Part shown: piece after piece, positions 33,319-45,785 of the stretch | How positions within the stretch are numbered: the stretch's first letter is position 1 | Layout of the letters: the number at the start of each line of letters is the position of its first letter | Origin: Bufo bufo | Lineage: Eukaryota; Chordata; Amphibia; Anura; Bufonidae | DNA: 64,000 bases | Direction: 5' to 3' | Assembly: GCF_905171765.1 (NCBI RefSeq) | Contig: NC_053397.1 | Location: 8,251,677-8,315,676 of the forward strand | The notes under the pieces: model-generated | The model's input: only the letters and a program-made list of their open reading frames with translations | Told to the model about the DNA's origin: nothing | The model's database searches: none | Position numbers and translations under genes: made by a program

Positions 33319-34435
33319 TTTGTATTACATAGACCTTTGTTATATATAAATGAAAGGTACCCACAGAACTAGACATATGGTGTAATCTCCTTCTACCTTA
33401 TCTTTTTACAGACTAAATAAAAGTCTTGCACAGACAGGTAATATCCTTTTTGGCATTTCTCAATTAACTCTAAATACACCACTATAACTATAATTTACTA
33501 ACCTACTTATTACTTTGATATTTTAAAATGATCTATTAATTACCCTACAGGGTTAATAGAGTATAATTCTTTGTTAAAACATTTTTGTTACTCTTTTTAT
33601 TTTTGTCATTTTGTCTATTTTGTCTAACTCAAATTTTTTCTTCCTTTTAATTTTCTTCCCTCTGTCTAGTTATTCTTTGTATCTAATGTCATTCTCTGTA
33701 CAACGTTATGTACATCTGTACACAGTACGGTATGTGAGATCCCCTCTTTCTATGCATTCTACATTACAGCCCGTACATTTGACAATCGGCCCCTTTGCAT
33801 TCCTGACAGCAGCGTAGCGACTAGATTAACGGGGCATTTTACCAGTATCTCGGCAAACCCTTTCTTCTTAACGCGCACGCGCAGGCTTCACGTGGCGTCA
33901 GACGTCCGCGCAATGTTGCCAGTACCAGTACAATTCTACTATAGGCTTCTGCGCATGCGCGGGCTTCACGTGACGTATGTTTTATGTTTGTCTATTGTAT
34001 TTTTATTACATTCCCAGCATTCTTCGCCAACACGGCTGCAAAATAGAGTTCAAAATACCTCTGGGAAGATTATCTATTTATATATAAGGATATACGCATT
34101 CCTTCCGAAGTTCTATATGTAAATTATATGGCATTTTTATGTTATATTATTATTTATTATTTTTGTATGCACATTGTAGGCCGTGAACAAGGTCTAGGAT
34201 GGACCGAAACGTCGGCCAATCGCTCCTTGTTAATCTTTGGATGTAATAAATATCCTCACTACTGCATATTACAATTGAGTGCCGTGGTTTACACTGATTT
34301 AGCAAAAGTCTTTACACTGAGCGCCATTTGTAACGAGTAGGAGCGCCGACCAACCACGGCTACTTAAAAACCTTATCAACACCCACATTACAAAACTGCA
34401 TCCAAAAAATACTCGATGTGAACATACCCTTAGAT
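33319..34435 (+). other. 3' region of Penelope-like element 2
   Basis: AT-rich DNA follows the endonuclease stop. Two related GC-rich blocks (ACGCGCACGCGCAGGCTTCACGTGG near 33870, given in part, and GCGCATGCGCGGGCTTCACGTGACG near 33950, in part) resemble the CACGTGAC-rich block of the other Penelope element's arm. GGACCGAAACGTCGGCC near 34201 is a hammerhead-type end. No other gene is seen. Confidence 0.5.
34179..34217 (+). ncRNA. Degenerate hammerhead at the end of Penelope-like element 2
   Basis: GGCC, a 7-nt core GTGAACA, a helix II with GGTC/GACC around a short loop, GAAA, ACGT as palindromic stem III, C, and GGCC. Stem I, stem II, GAAA and stem III fit the Penelope-type small hammerhead. 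The CUGANGA core has two changes at invariant positions, so it is probably dead. Confidence 0.5.
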
Positions 34436-34676
34436 ATTACCACTCAGCAGACAGTATCACATGTGCTAGGATTAGATACACAGCTCAGCAGACAGTATCA
34501 CACAGGGTAGGATTAGATACAGCTCAGCAGACAGTATCACACAGGATAGGATTAGATACACAGCTCAGCAGACAGTATCACACAGGATAGGATTAGATAC
34601 ACAGCTCAATATACAATATCACACATGACAGATTTAGATACACATTTCAACAGACAGTATCATGCAAAGTATCTAA
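34436..34676 (-). repeat. 41-bp minisatellite, small array
   Basis: About five to six copies with CAGCTCAGCAGACAGTATCA and GGATTAGATACA blocks. It is the reverse complement of the array at 39735-40935 and related to the array at 48066-48937. Outer copies are diverged. Confidence 0.88.
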
Positions 34677-34709
34677 GCCTGGCTACTACTGACCCTCAGA
34701 TGATGGGAG

Positions 34710-35206
34710 TGATGATGAGCGAAGTTTTTAAAAATTAAATTCGGCTGCTTCACTGAACTTCGCTAAGAAGCTCGTTATGCATTCCATTGTATGGAAACAA
34801 TGTCGGGGAACGGCGATCGCGTCGCCTCCGCGTCATTTAACCCCTCAGATCCCACGTTCAACGTTGATCGCGGCATCTGACAGTCACATTTATGAGGGGG
34901 TTAATCAGTGGGTAAATTGAAAAAAATCCATACCTCATCCATGTGATCGCAGAGAGGCCGTCGCGGCCATCTTGATTGACGAAAATGCGCCAATTCTAGC
35001 TCACGCTGACGTGATGACATCACTGCGCCCACCAGCATGATGATGTGGTTACGTCACCTGTCAGAGCACGCGAGAATTACCGCCATTTCAGGAAAAATTT
35101 ATTCATTACCACGAAGCGCCAAGAAATTCGGATTTGCGGCAAATCTAATTTTTGCCTGAAATTCGGATCGAATTCCTCTTCGTTAACTTTGATTCGCTGA
35201 ACACTA
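34710..35206. mobile_element. hAT-type MITE, 8-bp duplication GATGGGAG
   Basis: GATGGGAG occurs directly at 34702-34709 and 35207-35214. The right tip CGCTGAACACTA and the left tip TGATGATGAGCGAAG are degenerate inverted ends. The interior includes ATTCCATTGTATGGAAACAATG and CAACGTTGATCGCGGCATC. The element is 497 bp and noncoding. Confidence 0.82.
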
Positions 35207-35214
35207 GATGGGAG

Positions 35215-36322
35215 TTTGTTGGACGCCGGCAGCTGAGGCCCCTTTAATCTGCTGATGAATGTCTGCTGGCAGCAGCGATGTTTTATGGGATTGGCCGGGT
35301 TCAGCTTCGCTTTTAATAACCTTTATTTCCTTTATTGCAAATTTATTTCCATAAATCTCCCGCGCTGGACGCGGCCGCCGCTCACAGACCCTGTAAATAA
35401 TTTTTTACTGGAGGTTTTATAAATAAAATTACTGACAACCAATATTTTCTGCTGACACCTTGTTAGGAAAGTCGAGGGGTTATTGGAAAACCGGAGGCTG
35501 TGCCGAGTCCTGACGCTTGTTTTCCCCCTAGTGTCAGTAAATTTGCTGACTGTCAAATTCGGGAAATTTAAAGAGACCTCCTAGAATATCTTCAGTTGAG
35601 TTTTTAAAAGTTCTACTTTATTACATCTACATTTCTTAGTGATAATTTCCTCTGGGAAAGCAGAGTGAAAACCAATATGGCTGCCATTACAAGGGTTGTC
35701 AGATCCGGTACGGCAGCGGGGGATGTATCTCAGCAGAACTGGACAGATTTACTGTTCAGGAGTCTATGAAAGCTGCGGGAGGTTTACAGGCAGCCATGGC
35801 GGTAGTCGCCCATCTTTTTCCGAAACCTGTTTGTAATGTCTGGATTGATTAGCTGGTCTTAAAGGAACAGTCCAGAAAGAACACAGTGCCGTGTGTAGTG
35901 TAGGCTCTGCGGGGGTGGAGCATGACACTAGAATGAAAGTCATGCTTCACCCTCCAGGATCCTCTTTGGGCTCTGGTGTCATCATGGGTTCAGGTTGAGA
36001 ACCGCGCTGAATCTGCACTGAAACTACCTATCCATTTGGCTATACTGTATTCCGCATGCATTTTTCAGAGAGCGCCATGAATGTACAGGTCCGTTATTGC
36101 GCAGTGACCATCCGGACACCTCAGAAAGCTGAGGACAAAGCCTTCTCGAGGTTCATCTCCATTCAATGGCACCAAACTGAGAGCAGGAGGAAAAATCACG
36201 TCCGAAACCGCAGCAGTGGGACACAAATAGAATGTGTCGGGTGCGCAGTAGATACATATGTTGCAATTGTACAGTTGCTTAGCACTGCCCTCTTTAAAGT
36301 AATGGCAGGATTCATTTTGCCC
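35215..36322. other. Single-copy DNA, possible conserved islands
   Basis: 35220-35560 is repeat-free, with ATTGCAAATTTATTTCC and CTGTAAATAATTTTTTAC, a composition like conserved noncoding DNA. 35650-35690 carries a fragment of the CCAATATGGCTGCCATTAC MITE family. No exon is supported. Confidence 0.35.
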
Positions 36323-36404
36323 TTAAAGGGCCACTGTTCATATATTTCTCCCTCCGGGTAAAGTTCCGGTGGAGGGGGGATGAATATGCACAGTTTCCCT
36401 TTAA
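36323..36404. mobile_element. Miniature TTAA foldback element
   Basis: The 82-bp unit TTAAAGGGCCACTGTTCATA to the complementary TTTCCCTTTAA end, with CTCCCTCC and GGAGGGGG in the arms, folds into a hairpin. TTAA is at both tips. Confidence 0.75.
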
Positions 36405-38571
36405 GGCTTAAAGGCACGTCTCCCCGAACAGCTGCAGAGCTCTTAACTCCTAATGTATATTGAGTGTAGAGATGTCTCTGCGCTCGGATCCACTTGTCCT
36501 CACTGAGCTGTCACATTGGATTGGAGAATGCTCTGCTCCTGACGACCAGTGACACTTGGAGACGTCGCTTTCCTTTGATGAGATTTCAGCCTTTTTCACA
36601 CTTCCCTGATTTTTATATATATATATCATTTTTAATACCCGGCTGTGTCCACACCTGAGCAATCGCCGATCGTGGAATGACCATATTAAAAAAAAAAAAG
36701 TACTGGACCTTGCATGTTTGCAACCCCCATTTGCATAAATCTACACACCCTCTATTTATTTATTTTTTATATATTGTGATCTGACCTCCTAATGACGACT
36801 CATCAGACACGATGAAACAATAAGGATTAGAATTTTAACGGGTTCGCCCTGTGACTGCGATCGTTCATCACCTCTGAATTATGGGGGGTATGGTGGGCCG
36901 AGGCTTGGGGGTCTTACTCGCCTTTATGATCCGACCGTGTTCATTTCGAGGTAATTCTTCCTAATAATGATATCTCAATGTAAGCGGAAAGTTGCGCAGA
37001 ACGGAAACACAAGTTTTCTCATGCAGAAAATGACTTCCCCTCCCGGGCCGGTGTAAAGAGATAAATAATTGGGTAATGAAAGGCGCCGCCGCCGCTGCAC
37101 ATCCCTCCGCTGCTTCCCTCAGGCAGATATTCAGAATCTGCGTCGTGCGCGGCCGGCTTGCCACAATGTGACAATCTCGTTAACATCTAACACATGGTGG
37201 TGGCAGGACGAGGAGCCGTGCCTCACCGCTCATCCCTCTTAACCCCTTACACGGGACGAAGCCGCGATTTATGCCTCCTGTCAATCATCTCCTGCATTTA
37301 TATAACGCTCCACTGTACCGATATAATGCATAGAGCCGGGATCCGTCACCAGCTGCCGCGGTGGAGGCGCCGGGTGACACCAAGCGAATGATTAATGGAG
37401 GATAAAAAGGGAGCAGTAGGAAAAAATTCACTTATTACCCAGAATCCTCAGCTTCATACATATGGGACTATGAATACTAATCTGCTGACAGCACCAGGTA
37501 GGGGCCGAGGAAAGTATATATAATCAGGAGTAGTGTGAATATGAACTTATATTCTGATAGAATCTAGTCCTGCAAGTTCCCAGGGGTGGAGCTTCAACAG
37601 CTCCTCCACCTTGGCTCTGAGTGATAGCTGTAGCATCCAACCCGGAGACCAGAGGGGAGGGGCTGTGGAGCAGCTCAATGCAGCTAGCACTGCGCAGCAA
37701 AGCTCCGCCTCCTGGACACTTGCAAGAACAGAAGCTGGCAGAATAAAACTTCATATTCTCACTGCTCCTAGAAATAAAAGTCCCACAAATGTATGTTTGT
37801 CCTGCTCTCCCTACCTAGCGCTGTCAGCAGTTTAGCTTGGTCAGATCGGCAAAACCCACTTTAAAGGAGTTTGCCGATTTTGGCAGATCACTAGGGTCCT
37901 TCTCTGTCAGTGAAAGCCATTCACTCATCCATCAAGAAGGGCTCAGTTTGCAGTAGACCTAGGAAGCATTTCCTCGTTGGCTCCAGACATGGGTCATTGG
38001 TTTATCGTGGGGGCCCCAGAAGCAGGAGCTGCTATAAAGCTTCCTGTGGGGCAGTGGACTAATGATGTGTCTCACTAGCTGATAATGGGGGAGGGTGAAA
38101 GGATCAGGACCCCCTGTGTCCATCATGGCACTTGGCTCTGGAGGACCACAGACACCTGTCAGTTGACCTCCTGCAATGGCTCAGCCCATGATCCAAACGG
38201 CCGCTCCCTCCATCAGCATCCACGGCCGCCCATCGCGGCTCAGTTTCCTGTAGAGATATCAAGCTCAGTAGCTCCCCCTGGTGGCACTAGATGAAGATGG
38301 AGTTCCCAGAAACTTAAACCCCAGGAAACAAAACTGAAAAGCTTGTGTCCATTGTTTGTACAGATCCAAAACTCTCAGCAGCACCGTAGTCCTTGGCCGA
38401 AGAGCTCACAATCCACTCCCATTCCAGGCTTCTCTGTTCTCAGCCTCCCACGGGCTAACGCTGCTGCCTCATCATGGGTTGTATTGCACACAGCCAGGTG
38501 ATGATACTGCAGGGTACGCCTTGGGATTGTTGCTCCTTTCTTCTTCAGGCATCTGTGTTAAGATGCTTTTC
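36405..38571. other. Single-copy DNA with minor repeats
   Basis: A short (AT)n run occurs at about 36616-36627 and A/T tracts near 36690-36770. 36840-37400 is repeat-free and GC-balanced (GCGCCGCCGCCGCTGCAC, TGTCAATCATCTCCTGC) and could be conserved noncoding sequence. 37860 has a TTAAAGGAGTTTGCCGATTT terminus of a MITE fragment. I see no supported exon. Confidence 0.35.
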
Positions 38572-38706
38572 TTAAAGGGCCCTCATCCTCTGGAAGGAAT
38601 TTGGCTACACTACCACGTGATAAGAAATGTCCTAATATATTGTCATTAGCTCCAAGATGGAGCTCACCCGAATGGAATTCTCCATTATATTGCAGGGGCC
38701 CTTTAA
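38572..38706. mobile_element. Short TTAA MITE
   Basis: TTAAAGGGCCCTCATCC at the left and the complementary GGGGCCCTTTAA at the right, with TTAA at 38572-38575 and 38703-38706, enclose 135 bp. Noncoding. Confidence 0.7.
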
Positions 38707-39734
38707 ATCCTCCTGGAGACCAGGGTTCGAATCCCATTGGGGTAAAGTAAGATTATACATAAAGCGCAAGAGAACCCAGCACCGGTCCGACCTGCGAGGG
38801 ATCTACGACATGAGAGGAGACGCTCCTTACAAAGGATCCATCACAGATCGGAGGCAGATGTCACAGGGCCTTTGAACCAAGAAGCCGGAGCGGTTACCAG
38901 CCGCCGGGCCGGGGACGTCTGGCAGATTTCCCATTGAAATCTCGTCTCCTTTGATCTTGTGCTCAGACATGGCTTCTGGTAATGCGCTGGAATAATTGAA
39001 AATTGCGAAGCGTTCCACCTTCTGGTATTGTCCCTCATCAATGCCGGGTTCGCTGTGTAAATCTCTCGCTCCGCGCTACGGCCGCGCTCTGTAAATGAAT
39101 CGTTTGTGTGTCCCGGCCGCAGGATTTATGCAGAGTTTTCGCATTTCTCCGGCATTTTGTCATTTTTTTTTTTATGCCTCTTTATATTGTCTTCCGTGCT
39201 GTTGCATAGCAACTATTTTATATGGTGTAAGTGCCCTGAGTGCGGGTGCGGGGTACAAAGCGCTCTCTGTGCTGCTGAGGTCCAGCCGGGATCTGACTTA
39301 AAGGGCCACCGACACCTAAAATAATACACATCTACAGCAGAGTCGTCCTTTAGAGCCGTCACCCAACTTTACCAGTTCACCTGCCACTAAGAACCTACCG
39401 CCCTGTAATAAATTGGTGGTCACCCAGCTTTCCTGACCCCTGTAGAGTTGACCCCCCTTTGAACAGCCTCCATATTGGTGGTCACCCAGCTTTCTATTAC
39501 AGACCAGTCTCAATTATTTCCATTTTGATGTCTGTGTCTCTGGGACTGTGGTTGCACCGCGCAGCCGAGCAGGTGTCACCCGGGAGCAGCGCCCCCATCT
39601 CCCCGAGGAGCACTCCTTGTATTCACTGCATGATGTAATCCAGTGCAACTGTGACAGCCTGCGGTATAAGAACCACCACACGGGGCGCCGCACACAGTGC
39701 AGGGAATAACAATTAACACATACTATAGTTACTA
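38707..39734. other. Single-copy DNA with MITE fragments
   Basis: 38723-38735 reads GGGTTCGAATCCC, a tRNA B-box match, but no tRNA fold or A box is visible. 38860-39260 is GC-balanced and repeat-free. 39300-39500 contains a TTAAAGGGCCACCGACACC terminus and two copies of GGTCACCCAGCTTTC, i.e. MITE fragments. Confidence 0.35.
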
Positions 39735-40935
39735 CTGTATCTAATCCTAGGACGTGTGATACTGGCTGCTGAGCTGTGTATCTAATCCTATCCTGTGTGA
39801 TACTGTCTGCTGAGCTGTGTATCTAATCCTATCCTGTGTGATACTGTCTGCTGAGCTGTGTATCTAATCCTATCCTGTGTGATACTGTCTGCTGAGCTGT
39901 GTATCTAATCCTATCCTGTGTGATACTGTCTGCTGAGCTGTGTATCTAATCCTGTCATGTGTGATACTGTCTGCTGAGCTGTGTATCTAATCCTATCATG
40001 TGTGATACTATCCGCTGAGCTGTGTATCTAATCCTATCATGTGTGATACTGTCTGCTGAGCTGTGTATCTAATCCTATCCTATGTGATACTGTCTGCTGA
40101 GCTGTGTATCTAATCCTATCCTGTGTGATACTGTCTTCTGAACTGTGTATCTAATCCTATCCTGTGTGATACTGCCTGCTGAGCTGTGTATCTAATCCTA
40201 TCATATGTGATACTGTCTGCTGAGCTGTGTATCTAATCCTATCATGTGTGATACTGTCTGCTGAGCTGTGTATCTAATCCTATCATGTGTGATACTATCC
40301 GCTGAGCTGTGTATCTAATCCTAGAACGTGTGATACTGGCTGCTGAGCTGTGTATCTAATCCTCTCCTGTGTGATACTGTCTGCTGAGCTGTGTATCTAA
40401 TCCTATCCTGTGTGATACTGTCTGCTGAGCCGTGTATCTAATCCTATCATGTGTGATACTGTCTTCTGAGCCCTGTATCTAATCCTGTTATGTGTGATAC
40501 TGTCTGCTGAGCTGATGTATCTAATCCTATCATATGTGATACTGTCTGCTGAGCTGTGTATCTAATCCTATCCTGTGTGATACTGTCTGCTAAGCTGCTA
40601 AGCTGTGTATCTAATCCTATCATGTGTGATACTGTCTGCTGAGCTGTGTATCTAATCCTATCCTGTGTGATACTGTCTGCTGAGGTATGTATCTAATCCT
40701 ATCCTGTGTGATACAGTCTGCTGAGCGGTGTATCTAATCCTATCCTGTGTGATACTGTGTATCTAATCCTATCCTGTGTGATACTGTCTGCTGAGCTGTG
40801 TATCTAATATTTTCATACATGAATATGATTATGTGTGATACAATCTGATGAGCTGTTGTATCTCATCCTATCATCATGTGTGATGCTGTTGGCTGAGCGC
40901 CTGTATCTAAGCCTGTCCTGTGTGATACGCTCCTG
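39735..40935 (+). repeat. 41-bp minisatellite, main array
   Basis: About 29 copies of a 41-bp unit with GTATCTAATCCTATCCTG, TGTGATACTGTCTGC and TGAGCTGT. Common variants are CATGTG for CCTGTG, and a TCCGCTGAG form that recurs after near-identical neighbours at about 40010 and 40300, suggesting block duplication. The final three units (40800-40935) are diverged. The same family appears inverted at 34.4 and 48 kb. Confidence 0.95.
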
Positions 40936-41522
40936 ACCTGATTCCCCCTTCCCCTGTGACACCTCTATCGTGCAGCTAGCTGACACTTCACACATCCAGG
41001 CCCAGCAGCGCCGTGCTGCCACCCGCTGTGCAGGTCTGTGCTCCTCCAGGTGACACCTGCCCTGGGCCCTGTTCACACATGAATGAGAAAAACGCAGAGG
41101 TTTACAGCACTTCATTTCCAACACATTATTACAGTCTAAATCATTCCCTATGGCGGACCCAGCAGCATCAGCCCTGCACCCCCAGAAGAAATGCTTCTGA
41201 TGTTTAACCCCCCATGAAGAGCCGGGAGTCACCATGTGGCGGGCAGTGATGCTGACCTCTGTGCCCGGTCTCAGGGCGCCCTGCACACCTCACTAATGCA
41301 CTCACCCAGGAGCCAGGGGGAATTGGAATAGACCTATGGAAAAAAATAAAGAGCTTTCCATTACCTAGAACCCCCCAGGGGAATAAAACCGTCAAATGCT
41401 GCAAGGATAACAGAAGTATCATTCAATTACAGTGAATGACAACTTGTGCATCCAAGAGGTTCTGCTGCAGCTGCTCCATTATGAGATTGACCCCATCCAG
41501 AATATATGAAAAAACACAAAGG
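40936..41522. other. Single-copy DNA, nothing recognised
   Basis: Between two arrays. A minus-strand open frame of 157 codons (41286-40813) overlaps the end of the 41-bp array and matches no family that I recognise. Confidence 0.35.
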
Positions 41523-43755
41523 AGACAGTATTATAGTAGTTATATTCTTGTACATAGGAGGCAGTATTATAGTAGTTATATTCTTGTATATAGGAGCAGT
41601 ATTATAGTAGATATATTCTTGTACATAGGAGCAGTATTATAGTAGTTATATTCTTGTACATAGGAACAGTATTATAGTAGTTATATTCTTGTACATAGGA
41701 GCAGTATTATAGTAGTTATATTCTTGTACATAGGAGGTAGTATTATAGTAGTTATATTCTTGTACATAGGAGCAGTATTATAGTAGTTATATTCTTGTAC
41801 ATAAGAGCAGTATTATAGTAGTTATATTCTTGTACATAGGAGGCAGTATTATAGTAGTTATATTCTTGTACATAGGAGCAGTGTTATAGTAGATATATTC
41901 TTGTATATAGGAGCAGTATTATAGTAGTTATATTCTTGTACATAGGAGCAGTATTATAGTAGTTATATTCTTGTACATAGGAGCAGTATTATAGTAGCTA
42001 TATTCTTGTACATAGGAGCAGTATTATAGTAGTTATATTCTTGTACATAGGAGCAGTATTATAGTAGTTATATTCTTGTACATAGAAGGCAGTATTATAG
42101 TAGTTATAGTCTTGTACATAGGAGCAGTATTATAGTAGTTATATTCTTGTACATAGGAGGTAGTATTATAGTAGTTATATTCTTGTACATAGGAGGCAGT
42201 ATTATAGTAGTTATATTCTTGTACATAGGAGGCAGTATTATAGTAGTTATATTCTTGTACATAGGAGCAGTATTATAGCAGTTATATTCTTGTACATAGG
42301 AGGCAGTATTATAGTAGTTATATTCTTGTACATAGGAGGCAGTATTATAGTAGTTATATTCTTGTACATAGGAGCAGTATTATAGTAGTTATATTCTTGT
42401 ACATAGGAGCAGTATTATAGTAGTTATATTCTTGTACATAGAAGGCAGTATTATAGTAGTTATAGTCTTGTACATAGGAGCAGTATTATAGTAGTTATAT
42501 TCTTGTACATAGGAGCAGTATTATAGTAGTTATATTCTTGTACATAGGAGCAGTATTATAGTAGTTATATTCTTATATATAGGAGCAGTATTATAGTAGT
42601 TATATTCTTGTACATAGGGGGCAGTATTATAGTAGTTATATTCTTGTACATAGGAGGCAGTATTATAGTAGTTATATTCTTGTACATAGGAGGCAGTATT
42701 ATAGTAGTTATATTCTTGTACATAGGAGCAGTATTATAGTAGTTATATTCTTGTACATAGGAGCAGTATTATAGTAGTTATATTCTTGTACATAGGAGCA
42801 GTATTATAGTAGTTATATTCTTGTACATAGGAGCAGTATTATAGTAGTTATATTCTTGTACATAGGAGCAGTATTATAGTAGTTATATTCTTGTACATAG
42901 GAGCAGTATTATAGTAGTTATATTCTTGTACATAGGAGCAGTATTATAGTAGTTATATTCTTGTACATAGGAGGCAGTATTATAGTAGATATATTCTTGT
43001 ACATAGGAGCAGTATTATAGTAGTTATATTCTTGTACATAGGAGCAGTATTATAGTAGTTATATTCTTGTACATAGGAGAAGTATTATAGTAGTTATATT
43101 CTTGTACATAGGAGAAGTATTATAGTAGTTATATTCTTGTACATAGGAGCAGTATTATAGTAGTTATATTCTTGTACATAGGAGCAGTATTATAGTAGTT
43201 ATATTCTTGTACATAGGAGCAGTATTATAGTAGTTATATTCTTGTACATAGGAGCAGTATTATAGTAGTTATATTCTTGTACATAGAAGGCAGTATTATA
43301 GTAGTTATAGTCTTGTACATAGGAGCAGTATTATAGTAGTTATATTCTTGTACATAGGAGCAGTATTATAGTAGTTATATTCTTGTACATAGAAGGCAGT
43401 ATTATAGTAGTTATATTCTTGTACATAGGAGCAGTATTATAGTAGTTATATTCTTGTACATAGAAGGCAGTATTATAGTAGTTATAATCTTGTACATAGG
43501 AGGCAGTATTATAGTAGTTAAATACCTGTACATAGGAGCAGTATTATAGTAGTTATATTCTTGTACATAGGGCAGTATTATAGTAGTTATATTCTTGCAC
43601 ATAGGAGGCAGTATTATAGTAGTTATATTCTTGTACATAGGAGCAGTATTATAGTTGTTATATTCTTGTATATAGGAGGCAGTATTATAGTAGTTATATT
43701 CTTGTACATAGGAGCAGTATTATACTAGATATAATCTTGCATATATAGGGCGGTA
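41523..43755. repeat. 35/36-bp minisatellite array
   Basis: About 63 copies of AGCAGTATTATAGTAGTTAT plus ATTCTTGTACATAGG. Units are 35 bp (AGGAGCAG) or 36 bp (AGGAGGCAG). A GAAGGCAG unit linked to TATAGTCTTG recurs at about 42085, 42440, 43285 and 43460. The spacing of about 355 bp between the first two suggests a ten-unit higher-order duplication. Confidence 0.95.
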
Positions 43756-45785
43756 TTCTAGTAGCATACCTATCAACTTTTGAAAATTGCAAAGAGGGAC
43801 AATATCTGCGGCGTGCATCGCGGCAATTGTTTTCATACTAGGCCACACCTTTATCTCCACCCAAAGCATAATTACTGACTCCATCAGAACTGCAGCAGCC
43901 GGGGATCGGTTAGGGGAGTGTAAGTTTCTTTTTTTTTTACAGGACGTGGAGCCCCTCTGATAATTTTTTCTTGCACTTCAATATCCATTGAAATATTAGC
44001 ACATAAATCATCAGATTATAGATATTTTAAGGTCCAAATTGCGCTAAATAATAAAGTTCTGGTCTAATATACAGGTAAAACCATACCGACACTTTAGTAA
44101 GGAGCAATTTAGTAGATGTATTAATGAACATTTATGCTTTAATTCCGCGGGTCAAAAAGAGGGACCCTTGGAAGGCGTGTAGTAGTAATTCTGTAATTTT
44201 GCTATAGAGCGGTGGTACGTGCTGTGGCCTCAGTGGCAGTGGGCCCTCGTAGGTATCCTGCCTTTCTTCTTTGCTTTAGTCCATGTAATAAATTCCTTTA
44301 GATCCAGTCTATATCACGGAGCTTACAATCCCTTTAGCTGGATTCTGTCTACGGCTGCAAAGATCCTCCTGGCAGTGATGCCATCTCCTCTATTGTTTGC
44401 TGCCTTCTCCGTCATGTCAGCGCTGACAGTTTGAGGGCTGTCAGCACATAATTAATGGCTTGGATTAGGAGCGGAGGAGACTGCTCTGTGCTCTCAGTGC
44501 TGCAGTTAATGAGAGCGCTGGAAGTGCAGGTGAAGGGATCCGGTATAAATGTCACCGTCTTCCCGGTCTAAGTCCTAAACCCCATCAAACCTATCAAAAT
44601 TGTTACATTTCTGGATAGCGCTCAGCACTCTCACTAATCTGTTCTGCAGAATTCCTAATGCTCGATACATATCAGACCTCTCACCTGGAGAGGCCAGAAC
44701 TGCACCAACGAGTCCAGATGAGAGAAGCTTCACTCTGCGCTCGTCAGATCCCAGTAGCTGGAGCCCAATTAGCGCCTGTGCGTTTGAGTTTGTTTCCATT
44801 GATTTCTATGAGCTCTTGCTATTCCTTCCTTGTACAAGCCTGTTCCCTCTGCTCCATACAGGTCACCATAAACAGCAGCTTGTATTGGGTCCGATGTCCT
44901 GTTCCCTCATCTGATCTCTCCCATCGAGACCAGTAGATGGATATTGGGAGTTGTTGTTCCCTAAAATACAGGTGTAGGTTTAATAAAGGGGGTCTAAGCC
45001 GTAATATTCATATAATGGGCTTCAATGGTGACTGTTTCCTAAGTCGAGTGGTCAGAGCAGTTGTCACACCCCTTCCCCCACTCTTCTTGGTAGCTCATTC
45101 GAAGAGCATTACTCAGCAGGGGGCAGCACTGAGCACAGCAGGGGATTGGCCTTTGACCTTTATTTGCTCTGATCTGAGGCACAAACTTCTAATCTGTCCT
45201 CATCATGCAGCTATGGAAGGTTTCTGACGTCAGGGATGTTGATATCAGTAGGGATGGAGTTGCCCTTTAAGATTAGGATTTCAATTAATTCTTGCATCAT
45301 GTAAGGGAGGCAAACAGAAGATGCAATTTCCTTCAGGTATTGCTCCTGCACCTGCAAATTCTTAAAATAGCAGCCCCTGAATGGCTGCAGGGAGGTGACA
45401 CCCGCCAGGTGGGTGAGGTGTCGGGGGGCTGGCGGAGGCCTGAATTGTGAGGCTGTGATTTCCAGCTTGTAAAGTGCAGAGAAGAGATTCCCTCTGTCAG
45501 ATGAGACATGCTGTCACATGAATAATGAATGTCTCCACCTGAACGGAGCAGGATTCTGGGGGGAGGGCGGTGGGCACACCCAGCTATGGGGCTCACAGGG
45601 AGGGTGAGAGGCGGGCGACGCTGTATGACAGGGAGCGATCACTTCTCCTGGGGGTGAGGGACATGGAGAGGCCACAAAGTGTGAAGAACTGGAGGTGTTA
45701 GAGCAGCGAGTGCTGCCGAAAGGCACATCCAGCCCAGGGGAGGAGGCGCCGAGGTCAAGGCAAACGATGCCTCCTCGCCAGCTCC
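43756..45785. other. Single-copy and interspersed-repeat DNA
   Basis: 43765-44170 is a dispersed-repeat-like segment with two direct AAAGAGGGAC copies. 44200-44560 is GC-balanced, with CACATAATTAATGGC and CTGCAGTTAATGAG, and may be conserved noncoding. A hydrophobic open frame at 44219-44434 has no recognisable family and is probably chance. 45370-45780 is G/C-rich flank of the next array. Confidence 0.35.

Noticed and set aside
38723..38735. tRNA B-box match GGGTTCGAATCCC
   Set aside because: No A box at the right distance, no acceptor or anticodon stem, and no SINE tail. It may be a fragment of a tRNA-derived SINE, but the evidence is too thin.
39735..40935. CRISPR-like regular repeats
   Set aside because: Units are contiguous with no unique spacers and lie in animal-type DNA; this is a minisatellite. 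The same applies to the other arrays.
44219..44434. Hydrophobic 71-codon open frame that could be a membrane peptide
   Set aside because: Short, no family, no splice context; ordinary chance for this length and composition.
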